Shown: positions 18,198-26,307 of the stretch, one piece after another | How the letters are laid out: each line of letters begins with the position of its first letter | How positions within the stretch are numbered: the stretch's first letter is position 1 | NCBI RefSeq assembly: GCF_000834635.1 | Contig: NZ_JXQV01000013.1 | Coordinates: 1-64,000 of the forward strand | Length of the DNA stretch: 64,000 bases | DNA from: Agrobacterium tumefaciens | GTDB lineage: Bacteria > Pseudomonadota > Alphaproteobacteria > Rhizobiales > Rhizobiaceae | Direction: 5' to 3' | Translations under genes and position numbers: made by a program | Notes under the pieces: model-generated | The model's database searches: none | The model's input: only the letters and a program-made list of their open reading frames with translations | What the model was told of the DNA's origin: nothing

Positions 18198-19766
18198 ATG
18201 CGGAATGATGAAATGAGCGATTTAGGAGGCGAGAACACCCCGATTGATCTGGATGCTTTGCGCAAGAAGCTGACTGGAAACAGCCAGGAAGCGCCGGCAC
18301 AGGAACGCCAGCAGGTTCAGCTCAATCCCGTTGCTCTCCAGGTTGCAAACCAGCTTCGTGCAGTGAGCCATTCCCCCAATATCGTCATCGGTCAGCTGCG
18401 GCTGTTCGATTTTGCTATTCTGACGGCTCTGGGAATCTTTATCACCGCATTCGATGCTCCAGCGACATTCGGTTTGCAGATAGCGCTCGTTTCCATTTGC
18501 ATCTGGAACAGTCTGTGCTGCACCATCCTGCTACAAATTGCGGATACCTACCAGCTACCCATGCTGCGACGCTCCATCGGCACGATGCCGCGCGTTCAAA
18601 TTGCCCTCCTCGCTTCATTTTTGCTGACAGCTCTGGTGATAATCGCAACATTGCCGGCGGAGGATTACAGCTGGCAGACACTATTGGTCTGGTACGGCAC
18701 GAGCGCCGCCTTTCTACTGATTGAGCGGATCATCGTCGGGTTGATGATGCGCCACTGGGGCCGAAATGGCGTCATGGAACGGCGCGCTGTCATCGTTGGC
18801 GGCGGCCAGGCGGCAAAAGACCTCATCCGCTCGCTCGAACAGCACGATAATGACATTCGCATCTGCGGTATCTTTGATGACCGTAAAAGCGCGCGGTCGC
18901 CAGATGTTGTCGCTGGCTATCCCAAGCTAGGCACCTTTGCCGAGCTCGTCGAATTCGCCCGCCTGACGAAGCTCGACATGCTGATCATTTCGATCCCCAT
19001 GAGTGCCGAAGGGCGCATACTTGAGCTCATTCGCCAGCTTTGGGTTTTGCCAGTCGATATTCGCATAGCCGCGCATGCCAACAAGCTGCGTTTCCGCCCT
19101 CGTTCCTATTCACACATTGGCAGTGTGCCGATGCTTGATGTCATGGACAAGCCGCTTCGCGACTGGGACGCGGTTGCCAAGCGGGTCTTTGACATTGTTT
19201 TCAGTCTCATCTGCATCTCCCTGCTGTGGCCTTTGATGCTGGGCGCTGCAATCGCGGTAAAAACGACATCCAAAGGTCCCGTTCTGTTCAAGCAGAAACG
19301 GCATGGCTTCAACAACGAGACAATCAATGTCTGGAAGTTTCGGTCGATGTATACGGAAATGAGCGATCCGACGGCCAAGAAGGCCGTCACGAAGAACGAT
19401 CCTCGCGTAACACCGGTCGGCAGATTTCTGCGCAAGTCGTCGATGGACGAGCTGCCACAAATGTTCAACGTTCTTGCGGGCGATCTGTCTCTGGTTGGAC
19501 CACGCCCACACGCCGTACATGCGCAAACTGGCGACCTGAAATACACCGAAGTTGTCGAGCACTATTTTGCGCGCCACAAGGTCAAACCGGGCGTGACGGG
19601 ATGGGCGCAGATCAACGGCTGGCGCGGCGAAATCGACCATGGCGACAAGATCAAGAATCGCACAGCCCATGACCTTTACTACATCGAGAACTGGTCGTTG
19701 TGGCTTGATCTCAAAATACTGGTGCTGACGCCGATCCGTTTGATCAAATCCGAAAACGCCTACTGA
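18198..19766 (+). CDS. Undecaprenyl-phosphate sugar-phosphate transferase (UppE/ExoY type)
   Basis: Polyisoprenyl-phosphate hexose-1-phosphate transferase that starts polysaccharide repeat assembly on the inner membrane. Residues 60-190 hold about four membrane segments. A CoA_binding_3-type Rossmann domain follows with [15 protein letters not shown] (about 196-210). A further membrane segment leads into the catalytic Bac_transf domain with [21 protein letters not shown] and [28 protein letters not shown] and [14 protein letters not shown] complete it. At 522 residues it is the long form with both domains. The start is ATG 18198 or, with the family-like [12 protein letters not shown] 18213. 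The nearest named relative I recall is UppE of Agrobacterium. Confidence 0.9.
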   Translation: MRNDEMSDLGGENTPIDLDALRKKLTGNSQEAPAQERQQVQLNPVALQVANQLRAVSHSPNIVIGQLRLFDFAILTALGIFITAFDAPATFGLQIALVSICIWNSLCCTILLQIADTYQLPMLRRSIGTMPRVQIALLASFLLTALVIIATLPAEDYSWQTLLVWYGTSAAFLLIERIIVGLMMRHWGRNGVMERRAVIVGGGQAAKDLIRSLEQHDNDIRICGIFDDRKSARSPDVVAGYPKLGTFAELVEFARLTKLDMLIISIPMSAEGRILELIRQLWVLPVDIRIAAHANKLRFRPRSYSHIGSVPMLDVMDKPLRDWDAVAKRVFDIVFSLICISLLWPLMLGAAIAVKTTSKGPVLFKQKRHGFNNETINVWKFRSMYTEMSDPTAKKAVTKNDPRVTPVGRFLRKSSMDELPQMFNVLAGDLSLVGPRPHAVHAQTGDLKYTEVVEHYFARHKVKPGVTGWAQINGWRGEIDHGDKIKNRTAHDLYYIENWSLWLDLKILVLTPIRLIKSENAY

Positions 19767-19831
19767 TTGGCGTGGAACCTCTTGTCATTCCAGACGTTTG
19801 CACCTGGCAAATTTGTGCACAGGAAAAACAC

Positions 19832-19981
19832 ATGACAAGAACCAACAATCTTTACCTCATCATTGGCGCGCTGATCATCGCCGTTGTAGGCCTCGGAATT
19901 TACGCCTGGAATGAAGAGACAAAACCAAAGGGCATCGAGATGAACATTGGGCCTAGCGGAGTCTCCGTACAAGAAAACTGA
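19832..19981 (+). CDS. Small membrane protein of unknown function
   Basis: 49 residues beginning at the ATG 19832, which follows AGGAAAAACAC. One membrane segment (LYLIIGALIIAVVGLGIYAW, residues 7-26) is followed by a short soluble tail containing MNIGPSGVSVQEN. It comes 65 bases after the transferase on the same strand and ends before a bulged terminator hairpin, so it may share the transferase message. No function is known to me. Confidence 0.65.
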   Translation: MTRTNNLYLIIGALIIAVVGLGIYAWNEETKPKGIEMNIGPSGVSVQEN

Positions 19982-20014
19982 TTGACTCCAGTTTCGCGCA
20001 TGTTGACGAATTTA

Positions 20015-20058
20015 GACCGGTTTGTGTCAGTTTTTTAAACGACAAAGCCGGTCTTTTC
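20015..20058 (+). terminator. Terminator after the small membrane protein
   Basis: GACCGG and TTTGT pair with ACAAA and CCGGTC across one bulged G, followed by TTTT. Reasonable rho-independent terminator for the polysaccharide unit. Confidence 0.6.
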
Positions 20059-20148
20059 ATGAGAAGAGCCCACGTAAATGCTCGCTTATGGGAAGCGGTG
20101 GCTAGAGCGCAGATGAATGCGCCAGCCTGAAACAGGAAAATGCCAGCA

Positions 20149-20736
20149 ATGGTTTCGGCTCTTGGAACTCACCTGAAACTTTCTTCTACGCAACTTGCAT
20201 TAAAAGTCATCGCCCAGCATGAAGCTCAGATCGACATCGGCCTGGAGTACCCCTCCTCCGCAAAAAGCCCTGAAAAGATCTTGCTGGATGCCACTGTGAC
20301 CGCCAAAGCACGGGTTGAGATCAGCGCCAATTCCACCAGATCGGATGACGATATCGCTGGCGGCGTTTTCATGACGAGCCTCAAGACATGGATTGTAGAA
20401 ACCTCATGTGACGCCGCCAGCGCCGCTCAGGGCAAGGCTATGTCTGCAGCTCTCACGTCCGGGACATTGAAGGTGTGCGACCCCGTTGAGGGCATCGTCG
20501 TGACCGCGTGGGATGTTGAGGGCCAAAGGCCCGTACACGTCAAACGATCTCAAATTACGCCTGCTGGCTGGAGCCTGTTTCTGAAGCAGCACGTCAAGCG
20601 CGAAGATGGCGTTGGTTACGTGAAAGACGCAGATGGCGGTTATGTGGATGTGATGTCTGGCGAAAGTGCCTATTTTGGCGCTGTCGGCAGCAAATTCTAC
20701 TACCTGACCTGGCCTCGGCTCATCAGCATTATTTAA
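20149..20736 (+). CDS. Hypothetical protein, no recognised family
   Basis: About 195 residues from ATG 20149 (AGGAAA nine bases upstream; ATG 20140 is too close to it). No signal peptide or membrane segment. The N-terminal part is alpha/beta-like with several Ser/Thr/Ala-rich stretches. The C-terminal part has VKDADGGYVDVMSGESAYF and ends YYLTWPRLISII. Codon use is less GC-biased than in neighbours. It is bounded by terminators on both sides and lies before tRNA-Pro. It could be a recently acquired or orphan gene. I do not recognise it. Confidence 0.5.
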   Translation: MVSALGTHLKLSSTQLALKVIAQHEAQIDIGLEYPSSAKSPEKILLDATVTAKARVEISANSTRSDDDIAGGVFMTSLKTWIVETSCDAASAAQGKAMSAALTSGTLKVCDPVEGIVVTAWDVEGQRPVHVKRSQITPAGWSLFLKQHVKREDGVGYVKDADGGYVDVMSGESAYFGAVGSKFYYLTWPRLISII

Positions 20737-20748
20737 AAAGAAAATCGG

Positions 20749-20787
20749 GAGACCCGTCGCTGTCCCACCCAGCAAATGACGGGTCTC
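20749..20787 (+). terminator. Terminator after the hypothetical gene
   Basis: GAGACCCGTC and GACGGGTCTC form a perfect 10-bp stem with a 19-base loop, followed by AACCTTTT. Confidence 0.65.
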
Positions 20788-21030
20788 AACCTTTTACCCC
20801 TCCAGTCAGGGCAAGTAGAGAGAACCACAGTCTAAGAATTATGGCAAGATCGCGGCAGTCTATTTGTCTAATAATTATTCATCCTGCCCGAATAATAGCT
20901 CAATCCGGTTTCGCGCGGCATACGACGGCAATCTGAGCGTTTTGTCATCGGTTTCTACAGCTGTTTTTTCGACCACGGCAATTTTCCCCTTGCGCATGAA
21001 GAGGCATCTATATAAACGCCTTTCCTGTGT

Positions 21031-21107
<77 letters not shown>

Positions 21108-21200
21108 TTTTCTTAGAGGCATCCCCCGTGCCTCATCTTTCCCAAAATCCATACATTCGAAATGCAAGCGCTATCTTGCATCGGTTCTCACGATGACCGA

Positions 21201-21800
21201 TCAGATAACCTGCTTCGTCGCATTTGCGATGATGGGTGCGGGCTTCATGGTCTCGATGACTTCCCAGCTGCGGTCCATGGCATAGGCCGATGAGAAATAG
21301 GGAATGCTGAGATGACCGTAGCGAATCGAGAGTTGATGCTCTGCTGTGTCCTCGTCCAGGCCTGCAACACGGTTCACGTAGATCGCTGACGCCAGCCCCG
21401 TACGATCGGCTCCGGACTTGCAGTGGATCAGAATCGGCTTCCGCGCATCGCGCATGATCTGGATGAGCTGCGCCACCCGCCCCGGCGTCAGTTCCTTTCG
21501 GGCAGACATTCCGAAATCCACATACTGAACCCCAAGTTGCTCCGCAGTTGCCACTTCACTGCGGTACCACTCGGATCCATCATTCTGGCCGCGCAGATTG
21601 ATAATGGTCTTGATGGCATTGGCCTTCACATAGCTCGCAAGCTGGTCCTGCGAAAGCTGGCTGGAGCGATAGAGCTGCCCGGGGATGACTTCATGGAAGT
21701 TTCCGGAAAGCTGGAGCGCCCCAATGTAGAGCAGAAAGGCGCATGACAGGGCAACCAGAACCAAAACACCGCGAAATACCAAACTACGCATCATCATCAT
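21201..21800 (-). CDS. Membrane-anchored dual-specificity/tyrosine phosphatase-like protein
   Basis: 199 residues. One N-terminal membrane anchor (about 8-30) is followed by a cysteine phosphatase domain with IINLRGQND near 66-74 and the P-loop HCKSGADRTG, where Cys127 is the nucleophile and Arg133 binds phosphate. Such DSP-like enzymes in rhizobia may act on proteins, phosphoinositides or polyphosphates; the substrate here is unknown. The active site would face the periplasm if the anchor is an uncleaved signal. The start is uncertain because four ATG codons occur in a row (21800 to 21791). Confidence 0.85.
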   Translation of the reverse strand: MMMMRSLVFRGVLVLVALSCAFLLYIGALQLSGNFHEVIPGQLYRSSQLSQDQLASYVKANAIKTIINLRGQNDGSEWYRSEVATAEQLGVQYVDFGMSARKELTPGRVAQLIQIMRDARKPILIHCKSGADRTGLASAIYVNRVAGLDEDTAEHQLSIRYGHLSIPYFSSAYAMDRSWEVIETMKPAPIIANATKQVI

Positions 21801-21895
21801 TCCCGTTTCTTTGTCGGAAACTTGGCGTTGAATGCTGACACTAAGCTGAATGCGATGACCGGGCGGGAGCGATAATCCAGCTCACCCCGACAATG

Positions 21896-22483
21896 TCACC
21901 GCACGAGGACATAAGTCGCGTAGATGGCAATCAATACACCGGCGGCTATGGCAGTCATGATTCCCAGGCGTTTTTCGATGAAATGGCGGATGGGTTCGCC
22001 ATATCTTTGCAGCAAGCCTGCGAGAATGAAAAAGCGTGCTGCGCGGGTAACGACGGCTGCGGCGATGAAAAGGCCGAGATTGATATTTGCGGCACCGGAG
22101 AGAATCGTAACCACCTTTATCGGCGGCAGATGAGCAAGACCAGACGTTACAAGTAGCAGCAGGATTGTCTGGTCATCGACGGAGCCCTTCAAATGCTCGA
22201 AGCTGTCGAGTTTGCCATAAAACTCCAGCACAGGCCTCGCGATGCTTTCAAACGCATAGTGCCCCAGATACCAGCCGCCAATGCCGCCCAGAACGGAAGC
22301 GACGGTGGCCACCAGTGCATAGACCATGGCCCGCCTCGGCTTGGCCAAGACCATGGGAATGAAAAGGATATCGGCTGGCACGAGAAAGACAGAGCTTTCT
22401 ACGAACGCAATAAGGGCCAGCCACCATATGGCCGTCTTGCGGGCAGCCAGCGCCATTGTCCGCGCATAAAGTTCTCTCAGCAT
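21896..22483 (-). CDS. YqaA/DedA-like (SNARE-associated) membrane protein
   Basis: 195 residues from ATG 22483, which has GAGG six bases upstream; the GTG at 22495 overlaps that site. About four to five membrane segments. The family region ESSVFLVPADILFIPMVLAK (34-53) is followed by GGIGGWYLGHYAFE and the re-entrant segment LAHLPPIKVVTILSGAANI. It belongs to the YqaA branch of the DedA/VTT superfamily, thought to move or flip lipids; the substrate is unknown. Confidence 0.85.
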   Translation of the reverse strand: MLRELYARTMALAARKTAIWWLALIAFVESSVFLVPADILFIPMVLAKPRRAMVYALVATVASVLGGIGGWYLGHYAFESIARPVLEFYGKLDSFEHLKGSVDDQTILLLLVTSGLAHLPPIKVVTILSGAANINLGLFIAAAVVTRAARFFILAGLLQRYGEPIRHFIEKRLGIMTAIAAGVLIAIYATYVLVR

Positions 22484-22704
22484 TCCGCACCTCACCTACT
22501 GGCCCATCCAGCTTAAGGTTTAAAATGCTTCATGCGAGGCAATATTGCGGCGGCGGAATGGTTTTTCTTGCATCGCAACATTCCAATCACCCCAGAACTG
22601 CGGCCATTGCGTAACTTTATGGTGCGCTGCAACTATAAATCAATTTATACTAGTAAATTTTGATAGATTCCATTATATTCGTCATGGGACAAATGGAGGA
22701 GGAA

Positions 22705-22812
22705 ATGAGTATGGACTATGTTGGCTTCGTTACTTCGCTCAATCCGTTTATCATTGGCATTCTGTTTCTGGTTCTCGCGGCGGGCGCCTACAGTTCCTGG
22801 GTTTCTCACTAA
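22705..22812 (+). CDS. 35-residue single-span membrane protein
   Basis: Very short gene with an unusually strong ribosome-binding site, GGAGGAGG at 22695-22702, directly before ATG AGT ATG. The product begins MSMDYVGFV, has one membrane segment (about NPFIIGILFLVLAAGAY) and ends SSWVSH. ATG 22711 is an alternative start with better spacing. It has the hallmarks of a real small membrane protein: strong site, hydrophobic core, aromatic edges and a clean stop. It precedes exoD by 120 bases. Function unknown. Confidence 0.65.
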   Translation: MSMDYVGFVTSLNPFIIGILFLVLAAGAYSSWVSH

Positions 22813-22898
22813 GATTAGACCCGGCGGTAATGTATCAGGCACATCAAGAGTTCTAGCTTAAATGGGTTTGCCATAGGCACGTCGTTTTACGAGTGTTA

Positions 22899-22930
22899 TC
22901 TATCCCGCATCAAACATGTTTCGGGATAGA
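22899..22930 (+). promoter_or_regulatory. Hairpin enclosing the exoD ribosome-binding site
   Basis: TCTATCCCG and CGGGATAGA pair over nine bases around a 14-base loop. The right arm contains GGGATAGAG, the only plausible ribosome-binding site of exoD, two bases before its ATG. The fold would hide the site until melted or opened by a partner. Confidence 0.5.
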
Positions 22931-22932
22931 GT

Positions 22933-23580
22933 ATGACGAGCAAAACGACATTCGCAGACACATCGGAGAGCCTGAGCGCGGTTCTCCAAAAACTGATCGA
23001 TAATCTGAAAGGCGCAACGATTACCTTGCGGGAGCTAATGGAAGCCATTGGCGAGCAAGGTTTGCTCCTGATGTGCGCCATTGCTTCTCTGCCATTTCTG
23101 ATCCCGGTTTCAATTCCCGGCGTCAGTACGGTTTTTGGTGCGGCAATTGTGATGATCAGCCTGGCGATCACGCTGAACCGGATGCCATGGCTGCCAAAAC
23201 GCATTCTTGACAAGCAGATGGAAACCGAACGACTTCGCCCTGCCCTTCAGAAGGGGGTTGGGATCGTTTCCAAGCTGGACCGCTACATGCGCCCTCGCCT
23301 GCCCGCCTTCACCACTGGCGCTGTCATGGCGCGCGTTAATGGCCTTGCCATCATGTCTGCGGGAATCTTGCTGATGATGCCGCTGGGCTTCGTGCCGTTT
23401 TCCAACACTCTGCCCGGAGTCGCCATTTTGCTTTTCTCAGCAGGAATGATCCAACGCGATGGCGCGACGGTGCTGGGAGGCTATCTATTCCTCATTCTGA
23501 CGACCATTTACTTCGCCATATTGGGCTACGCCGCGTTCTGGGCAGGCCAAGGCATCACCAACTCCCTCACGGGCGCGTAA
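22933..23580 (+). CDS. exoD: ExoD family protein
   Basis: 215 residues with an N-terminal soluble helix region (residues 7-42) and about four to five membrane segments, including SLPFLIPVSIPGVSTVFGAA near 55-74 and LMMPLGFVPFSNTLPGVAIL near 145. This matches the ExoD family (PF06055). In Sinorhizobium ExoD is linked to exopolysaccharide production, alkaline tolerance and nodule invasion; the molecular function is unclear. Its ribosome-binding site lies inside a hairpin. It converges on the next gene with a 14-base overlap. Confidence 0.88.
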   Translation: MTSKTTFADTSESLSAVLQKLIDNLKGATITLRELMEAIGEQGLLLMCAIASLPFLIPVSIPGVSTVFGAAIVMISLAITLNRMPWLPKRILDKQMETERLRPALQKGVGIVSKLDRYMRPRLPAFTTGAVMARVNGLAIMSAGILLMMPLGFVPFSNTLPGVAILLFSAGMIQRDGATVLGGYLFLILTTIYFAILGYAAFWAGQGITNSLTGA

Positions 23581-23851
23581 CGCCTTCCCGGCGCGCTTCA
23601 CGGGCGCGCCGGCGACGTGCCCACCACACAGTCAATCTTCTGCGCTGACGGCGCACAAAGGGCAGATCCTGCGAAAGGACGAGAAGCCCCAGCGGGACCA
23701 TCCAGAAGCCCAACACGGGCAGGAAGCCCAACAAGCCACAAATAATGAGCAAAACGCCAATAACGATGCGCCCGACTCGCGAGCGAGGCATCGGCATGCT
23801 CCATTTTCCCACATGAAGACGCCCCGTTTGGGGGTGAAGACCGAAAGTCAT
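23567..23851 (-). CDS. Small membrane protein with Arg-rich tail
   Basis: 94 residues: an N-terminal soluble part, one long or two short membrane segments (VGRIVIGVLLIICGLLGF and VLGFWMVPLGLLVLSQD), then a very basic tail rich in RR pairs. It resembles the small membrane proteins of unknown function found in rhizobia. ATG 23851 has AAGGGG about nine bases upstream. The 3' end overlaps exoD by 14 bases in a convergent arrangement. Confidence 0.65.
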   Translation of the reverse strand: MTFGLHPQTGRLHVGKWSMPMPRSRVGRIVIGVLLIICGLLGFLPVLGFWMVPLGLLVLSQDLPFVRRQRRRLTVWWARRRRAREARREGVTRP

Positions 23852-23968
23852 CGCGCTAAACCCCTTTCAGGAACATCCGCCAAAAACTTTTTTATTGCTA
23901 ACATGCCCGGAAACGTGGGGTCTTCGGTGGATAAAACAAGATGATTTCATTTTTTTTGAAAAAACCGC

Positions 23969-23997
23969 TTGGCAAATCGCCAAAGCGTTTGTATTAC
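23969..23997 (+). promoter_or_regulatory. Promoter of tRNA-Asn
   Basis: TTGGCA and TATTAC with a 17-base spacer. The predicted start near 24004 gives a short leader before the tRNA at 24028. Confidence 0.6.
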
Positions 23998-24027
23998 CCC
24001 GCTCACACCGCGCCAAGCAGCGCACGT

Positions 24028-24102
24028 TCCCTGGTAGCTCAGCGGTAGAGCATTCGACTGTTAATCGACAGGTCGCCGGTTCGAATCCGGCCCGGGGAGC
24101 CA
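24028..24102 (+). tRNA. tRNA-Asn (anticodon GTT)
   Basis: 75 bases including an encoded CCA. Acceptor TCCCTGG pairs with CCGGGGA (one T-G). The D-arm is AGCTCAGCGGTAGAGC, the anticodon stem is TCGAC/ATCGA-type with loop TGTTAA (anticodon GTT), and the T-arm is GCCGGTTCGAATCCGGC. Decodes AAC and AAU. Confidence 0.97.
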
Positions 24103-24277
24103 TTTCTTCCAAGAGTGAAGAAATGGATTGGAACAGAGGTACTGTTTCGTTCGCTGCACTTTATTCTCATTGAACTAAATAGCACTTTCATCACGACAGG
24201 ATTGTGTCATCGAAATCGATTGGGGCACCATTCAGCGCGATTGGGATTGGGCTGGCCATATTCTGGAAGCCATCGTC

Positions 24278-24529
24278 ATGGCCGGCATTTTGGCCGCGCT
24301 GGCGCGCATTTTGATGAAATGGCGAGATGCAGTGATTGTTGGCCTCGCATTCGCTGTAGGCCACTTCCACGGGCGCGAAAAGCGTGACTTCGAAACGTCG
24401 GTGCAGATGCAGCCGCCTCACCTCGAAGGCTACTACCTCTGGAACTGGTCTTGGGACCAAGCGACGGATTTCTGGCCCGTTGCGCTTTTGTGCCTCACCC
24501 TTCTCATCTTCTGGATCAGAAAAAAATAA
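24278..24529 (+). CDS. Small membrane protein, possibly phage-derived; true start uncertain
   Basis: 83 residues from ATG 24278. A first hydrophobic stretch is followed by VGLAFAVGHFHGREKRD, then GYYLWNWSWDQATDFWPV, and a final membrane segment ending FWIRKK. The same frame stays open upstream to 24179. From about 24209 it continues as convincing protein (IEIDWGTIQRDWDWAGHILE), but has no ATG, GTG or TTG; an AGGA lies seven bases before an ATC at 24209. The real product may therefore be about 106 residues with a rare start. It lies right after tRNA-Asn, a common site for phage entry, but no integrase is nearby. Family unknown. Confidence 0.5.
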   Translation: MAGILAALARILMKWRDAVIVGLAFAVGHFHGREKRDFETSVQMQPPHLEGYYLWNWSWDQATDFWPVALLCLTLLIFWIRKK

Positions 24530-24530
24530 A

Positions 24531-24553
24531 GCGCGGTGCATTCGGCACCGCGC
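24531..24553 (-). terminator. Bidirectional terminator between two convergent genes
   Basis: GCGCGGTGC, an ATTCG loop and GCACCGCGC pair over nine bases. The minus-strand side is followed by TTTATTTTTTT, so it is strongest for the DUF2934 gene; the plus side has only CTT. Confidence 0.75.
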
Positions 24554-24583
24554 CTTAAAATATTGAATGGAAATTTTTTCGAA

Positions 24584-24919
24584 TCAACGAGACTGGGCTG
24601 CGCTTTTTTTCTCAGACGCTCCGCCTGTCACTGTTGAGGATGTAGCGGAAACTGGGTCGCTTGCAGGGAAGCTATCTTCCAGCCCTTCCTGAAGCTCGCT
24701 GTCGCTACCCTTGCGCTTCGTCTCGGTGCGCTCCTGACTAAGGGAGGCAACGGCTGGAGAGTTTGTAGCCTCGCTTGGATCAACGCCGTCAGCGGTGTCA
24801 GTGTCTACCTCGTGCTCGGCTTCGGCCCAGTGGCGCTCATGCTCGCCGTCTTTGCTGCCTTCGCTCTCCCACTTCTCATGGGCTCGGGCACGGATTTTGT
24901 CTTCGCGTTCATTCGTCAT
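24584..24919 (-). CDS. DUF2934 domain protein
   Basis: 111 residues, highly charged and probably largely disordered. The N-terminal KIRARAHEKWESEG and HERHWAEAE (8-36) match the DUF2934 motif found in small rhizobial stress-associated proteins. The rest is rich in Ser, Thr, Glu and Asp, with LEDSFPASDP near residue 82. GGAG lies eight bases before ATG 24919. Function unknown. It is divergent from another small acidic protein gene 132 bases away, so both may share a stress-type control region. Confidence 0.8.
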   Translation of the reverse strand: MTNEREDKIRARAHEKWESEGSKDGEHERHWAEAEHEVDTDTADGVDPSEATNSPAVASLSQERTETKRKGSDSELQEGLEDSFPASDPVSATSSTVTGGASEKKSAAQSR

Positions 24920-25051
24920 GTGTTGTCTCCGATTTTAACCTGTCGGAGCACAAACAATCCGGCGCGGTATTTGGTTCCTGCTGCTGATGCACACCAGTAG
25001 GGAACCTCGAGGCATGGCGCCTCGTTAATAGGTTAACGAAGGAGTAACCAA

Positions 25052-25300
25052 ATGGACGAGAAACACACAAAACCAATGGATCAGGAAAAGCACACCGATT
25101 CTCTGGATATTGACGACAAGGACGTCGCCAACTTTCGGACAGAACGTGAGCTGAAGGGCGAGTCCGAGGAAATTGATCCAGATGAGTCGATCAATCTGCG
25201 GGCACGCAAGCAGGCGGCACGACAACACGAAGACGCATTTATCGTTGCCACCGATCTTGAAGACGACGATCAGAGAGACGGTATGCGCGAGCAGCCGTAA
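25052..25300 (+). CDS. Small acidic hydrophilic protein of unknown function
   Basis: 82 residues, very rich in Asp, Glu, Lys and Gln, without hydrophobic core, and likely disordered. GAAGGAG sits at ideal spacing before the ATG, which supports expression. It contains LDIDDKDVANFRTERELKGE and INLRARKQAARQHEDAF. It is divergent from the DUF2934 gene and ends directly against the stop of the convergent secreted protein gene. No family recognised. Confidence 0.6.
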   Translation: MDEKHTKPMDQEKHTDSLDIDDKDVANFRTERELKGESEEIDPDESINLRARKQAARQHEDAFIVATDLEDDDQRDGMREQP

Positions 25301-25765
25301 CTAGCGGCGAACGGAGACTATCGACTTGCGGCTGAAGTTCGAGACCTGAACCCGGCCAGACTGATTGCCGCCCAGTATCTGGGCGGTGTTCTTGTCCAGG
25401 CTTTTCAGAATACCAGCGTGGTAACTAGCACCGCTTCGGACAACAACGACGTCGCCGGGCTTCGCGTTGCTCTTTGGAACCGCATAACCAAAAGATGTCC
25501 ACGACTTTGCGATAGCAGAGGACTTCGGGGGCTGCCTACCGGACTTTTCAGCCACGACGCTAAGGAAATGCCCGCACCATGGCGTCTTTCTTGGATTGAC
25601 GCCGAGAATGGCCTTGAGGGTCTTGTTGTTTTTTCCCTCATGAAGCCCGGAATAACGTTCGGCTTGATTGAGCATGCCAGCAGACGCAGGTGCAGTGAGC
25701 GCCGCGCAGACAGCGACGGCTAGAATGTACGCAGATACTTTCAAATTCTTGCCCTTTAGAAGCAT
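25301..25765 (-). CDS. Secreted CHAP/NlpC-like protein (TIGR02594 type)
   Basis: 154 residues from ATG 25765 (GGAG eight bases upstream). A signal peptide ends near APASAG (about 30). The mature part has TPWCGHFLSVVAEKSG with the presumed catalytic Cys, AKPGDVVVV and the SYHAGIL histidine, in the order of papain-like peptidoglycan amidases or endopeptidases. It may trim cell-wall peptides in the periplasm, but the substrate is not known. It converges with the preceding small gene with no spacing. Confidence 0.72.
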   Translation of the reverse strand: MLLKGKNLKVSAYILAVAVCAALTAPASAGMLNQAERYSGLHEGKNNKTLKAILGVNPRKTPWCGHFLSVVAEKSGRQPPKSSAIAKSWTSFGYAVPKSNAKPGDVVVVRSGASYHAGILKSLDKNTAQILGGNQSGRVQVSNFSRKSIVSVRR

Positions 25766-25990
25766 GTGACACGCTCCGGCCCCGTGGGAGGTCACACACA
25801 TGCATATTCAGAGTATGTCAGCGCTGAAGGGCGAGCGCCTTCTGGCCGACGGTATTTGACCTATTCCTGCAATTTAGCGAGAATTTGACGGGAAATAGGC
25901 GAAAATTAGAATGAAATTTCCAGGCCTTTCTTAATGGCCCCGCATGCACGGGCGCCCCCGGCCCTGCCCCGAAATAATTGCCCATATGCA

Positions 25991-26024
25991 AAAAGCCACC
26001 CGGCGGTTCGCGCGGGTGGCTTTT
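25991..26024. terminator. Bidirectional terminator downstream of the DUF982 gene
   Basis: AAAAGCCACCCG and CGGGTGGCTTTT form a perfect 12-bp stem around a ten-base loop. T-runs occur on both strands. It lies 17 bases past the DUF982 stop. Confidence 0.75.
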
Positions 26025-26040
26025 ATCTAGAGGTCAGACA

Positions 26041-26307
26041 TCAGGATGCGAGTTTGCGACCTTCGACCAGGCAATGGGCGTCGCGGCTCGCCTCTATGAA
26101 TGCAATGCGCGCGATCTCTCCTCCCACACTGCCCATGAGCGATGCCCTGCAAAGTCTCAAGGCTTGCTCATAGACCTTGCCATGGCGGCTCGGCCACTCA
26201 TGCTGCAAGAAATCGAATGCTTCATAGGCGCCGGTGAAAGTTCTAGGTGCGCCATTTTCCAGGGAGATAATCACCGGGCTCTCCCATTTGACGTCATTCA
26301 GCATCAT
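26041..26307 (-). CDS. DUF982 family protein
   Basis: 88 residues from ATG 26307, which has GGAAG eight bases upstream; TTG 26328 (GAGG eight bases upstream) and ATG 26322 are alternatives. The pattern WESPVIISLENGAPRTF, AYEAFDFLQHEWPSRHG and ARIAFIEASRDA matches DUF982, a small rhizobial family present in many copies per genome. Function unknown. It is divergent from the photolyase gene. Confidence 0.78.
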   Translation of the reverse strand: MMLNDVKWESPVIISLENGAPRTFTGAYEAFDFLQHEWPSRHGKVYEQALRLCRASLMGSVGGEIARIAFIEASRDAHCLVEGRKLAS

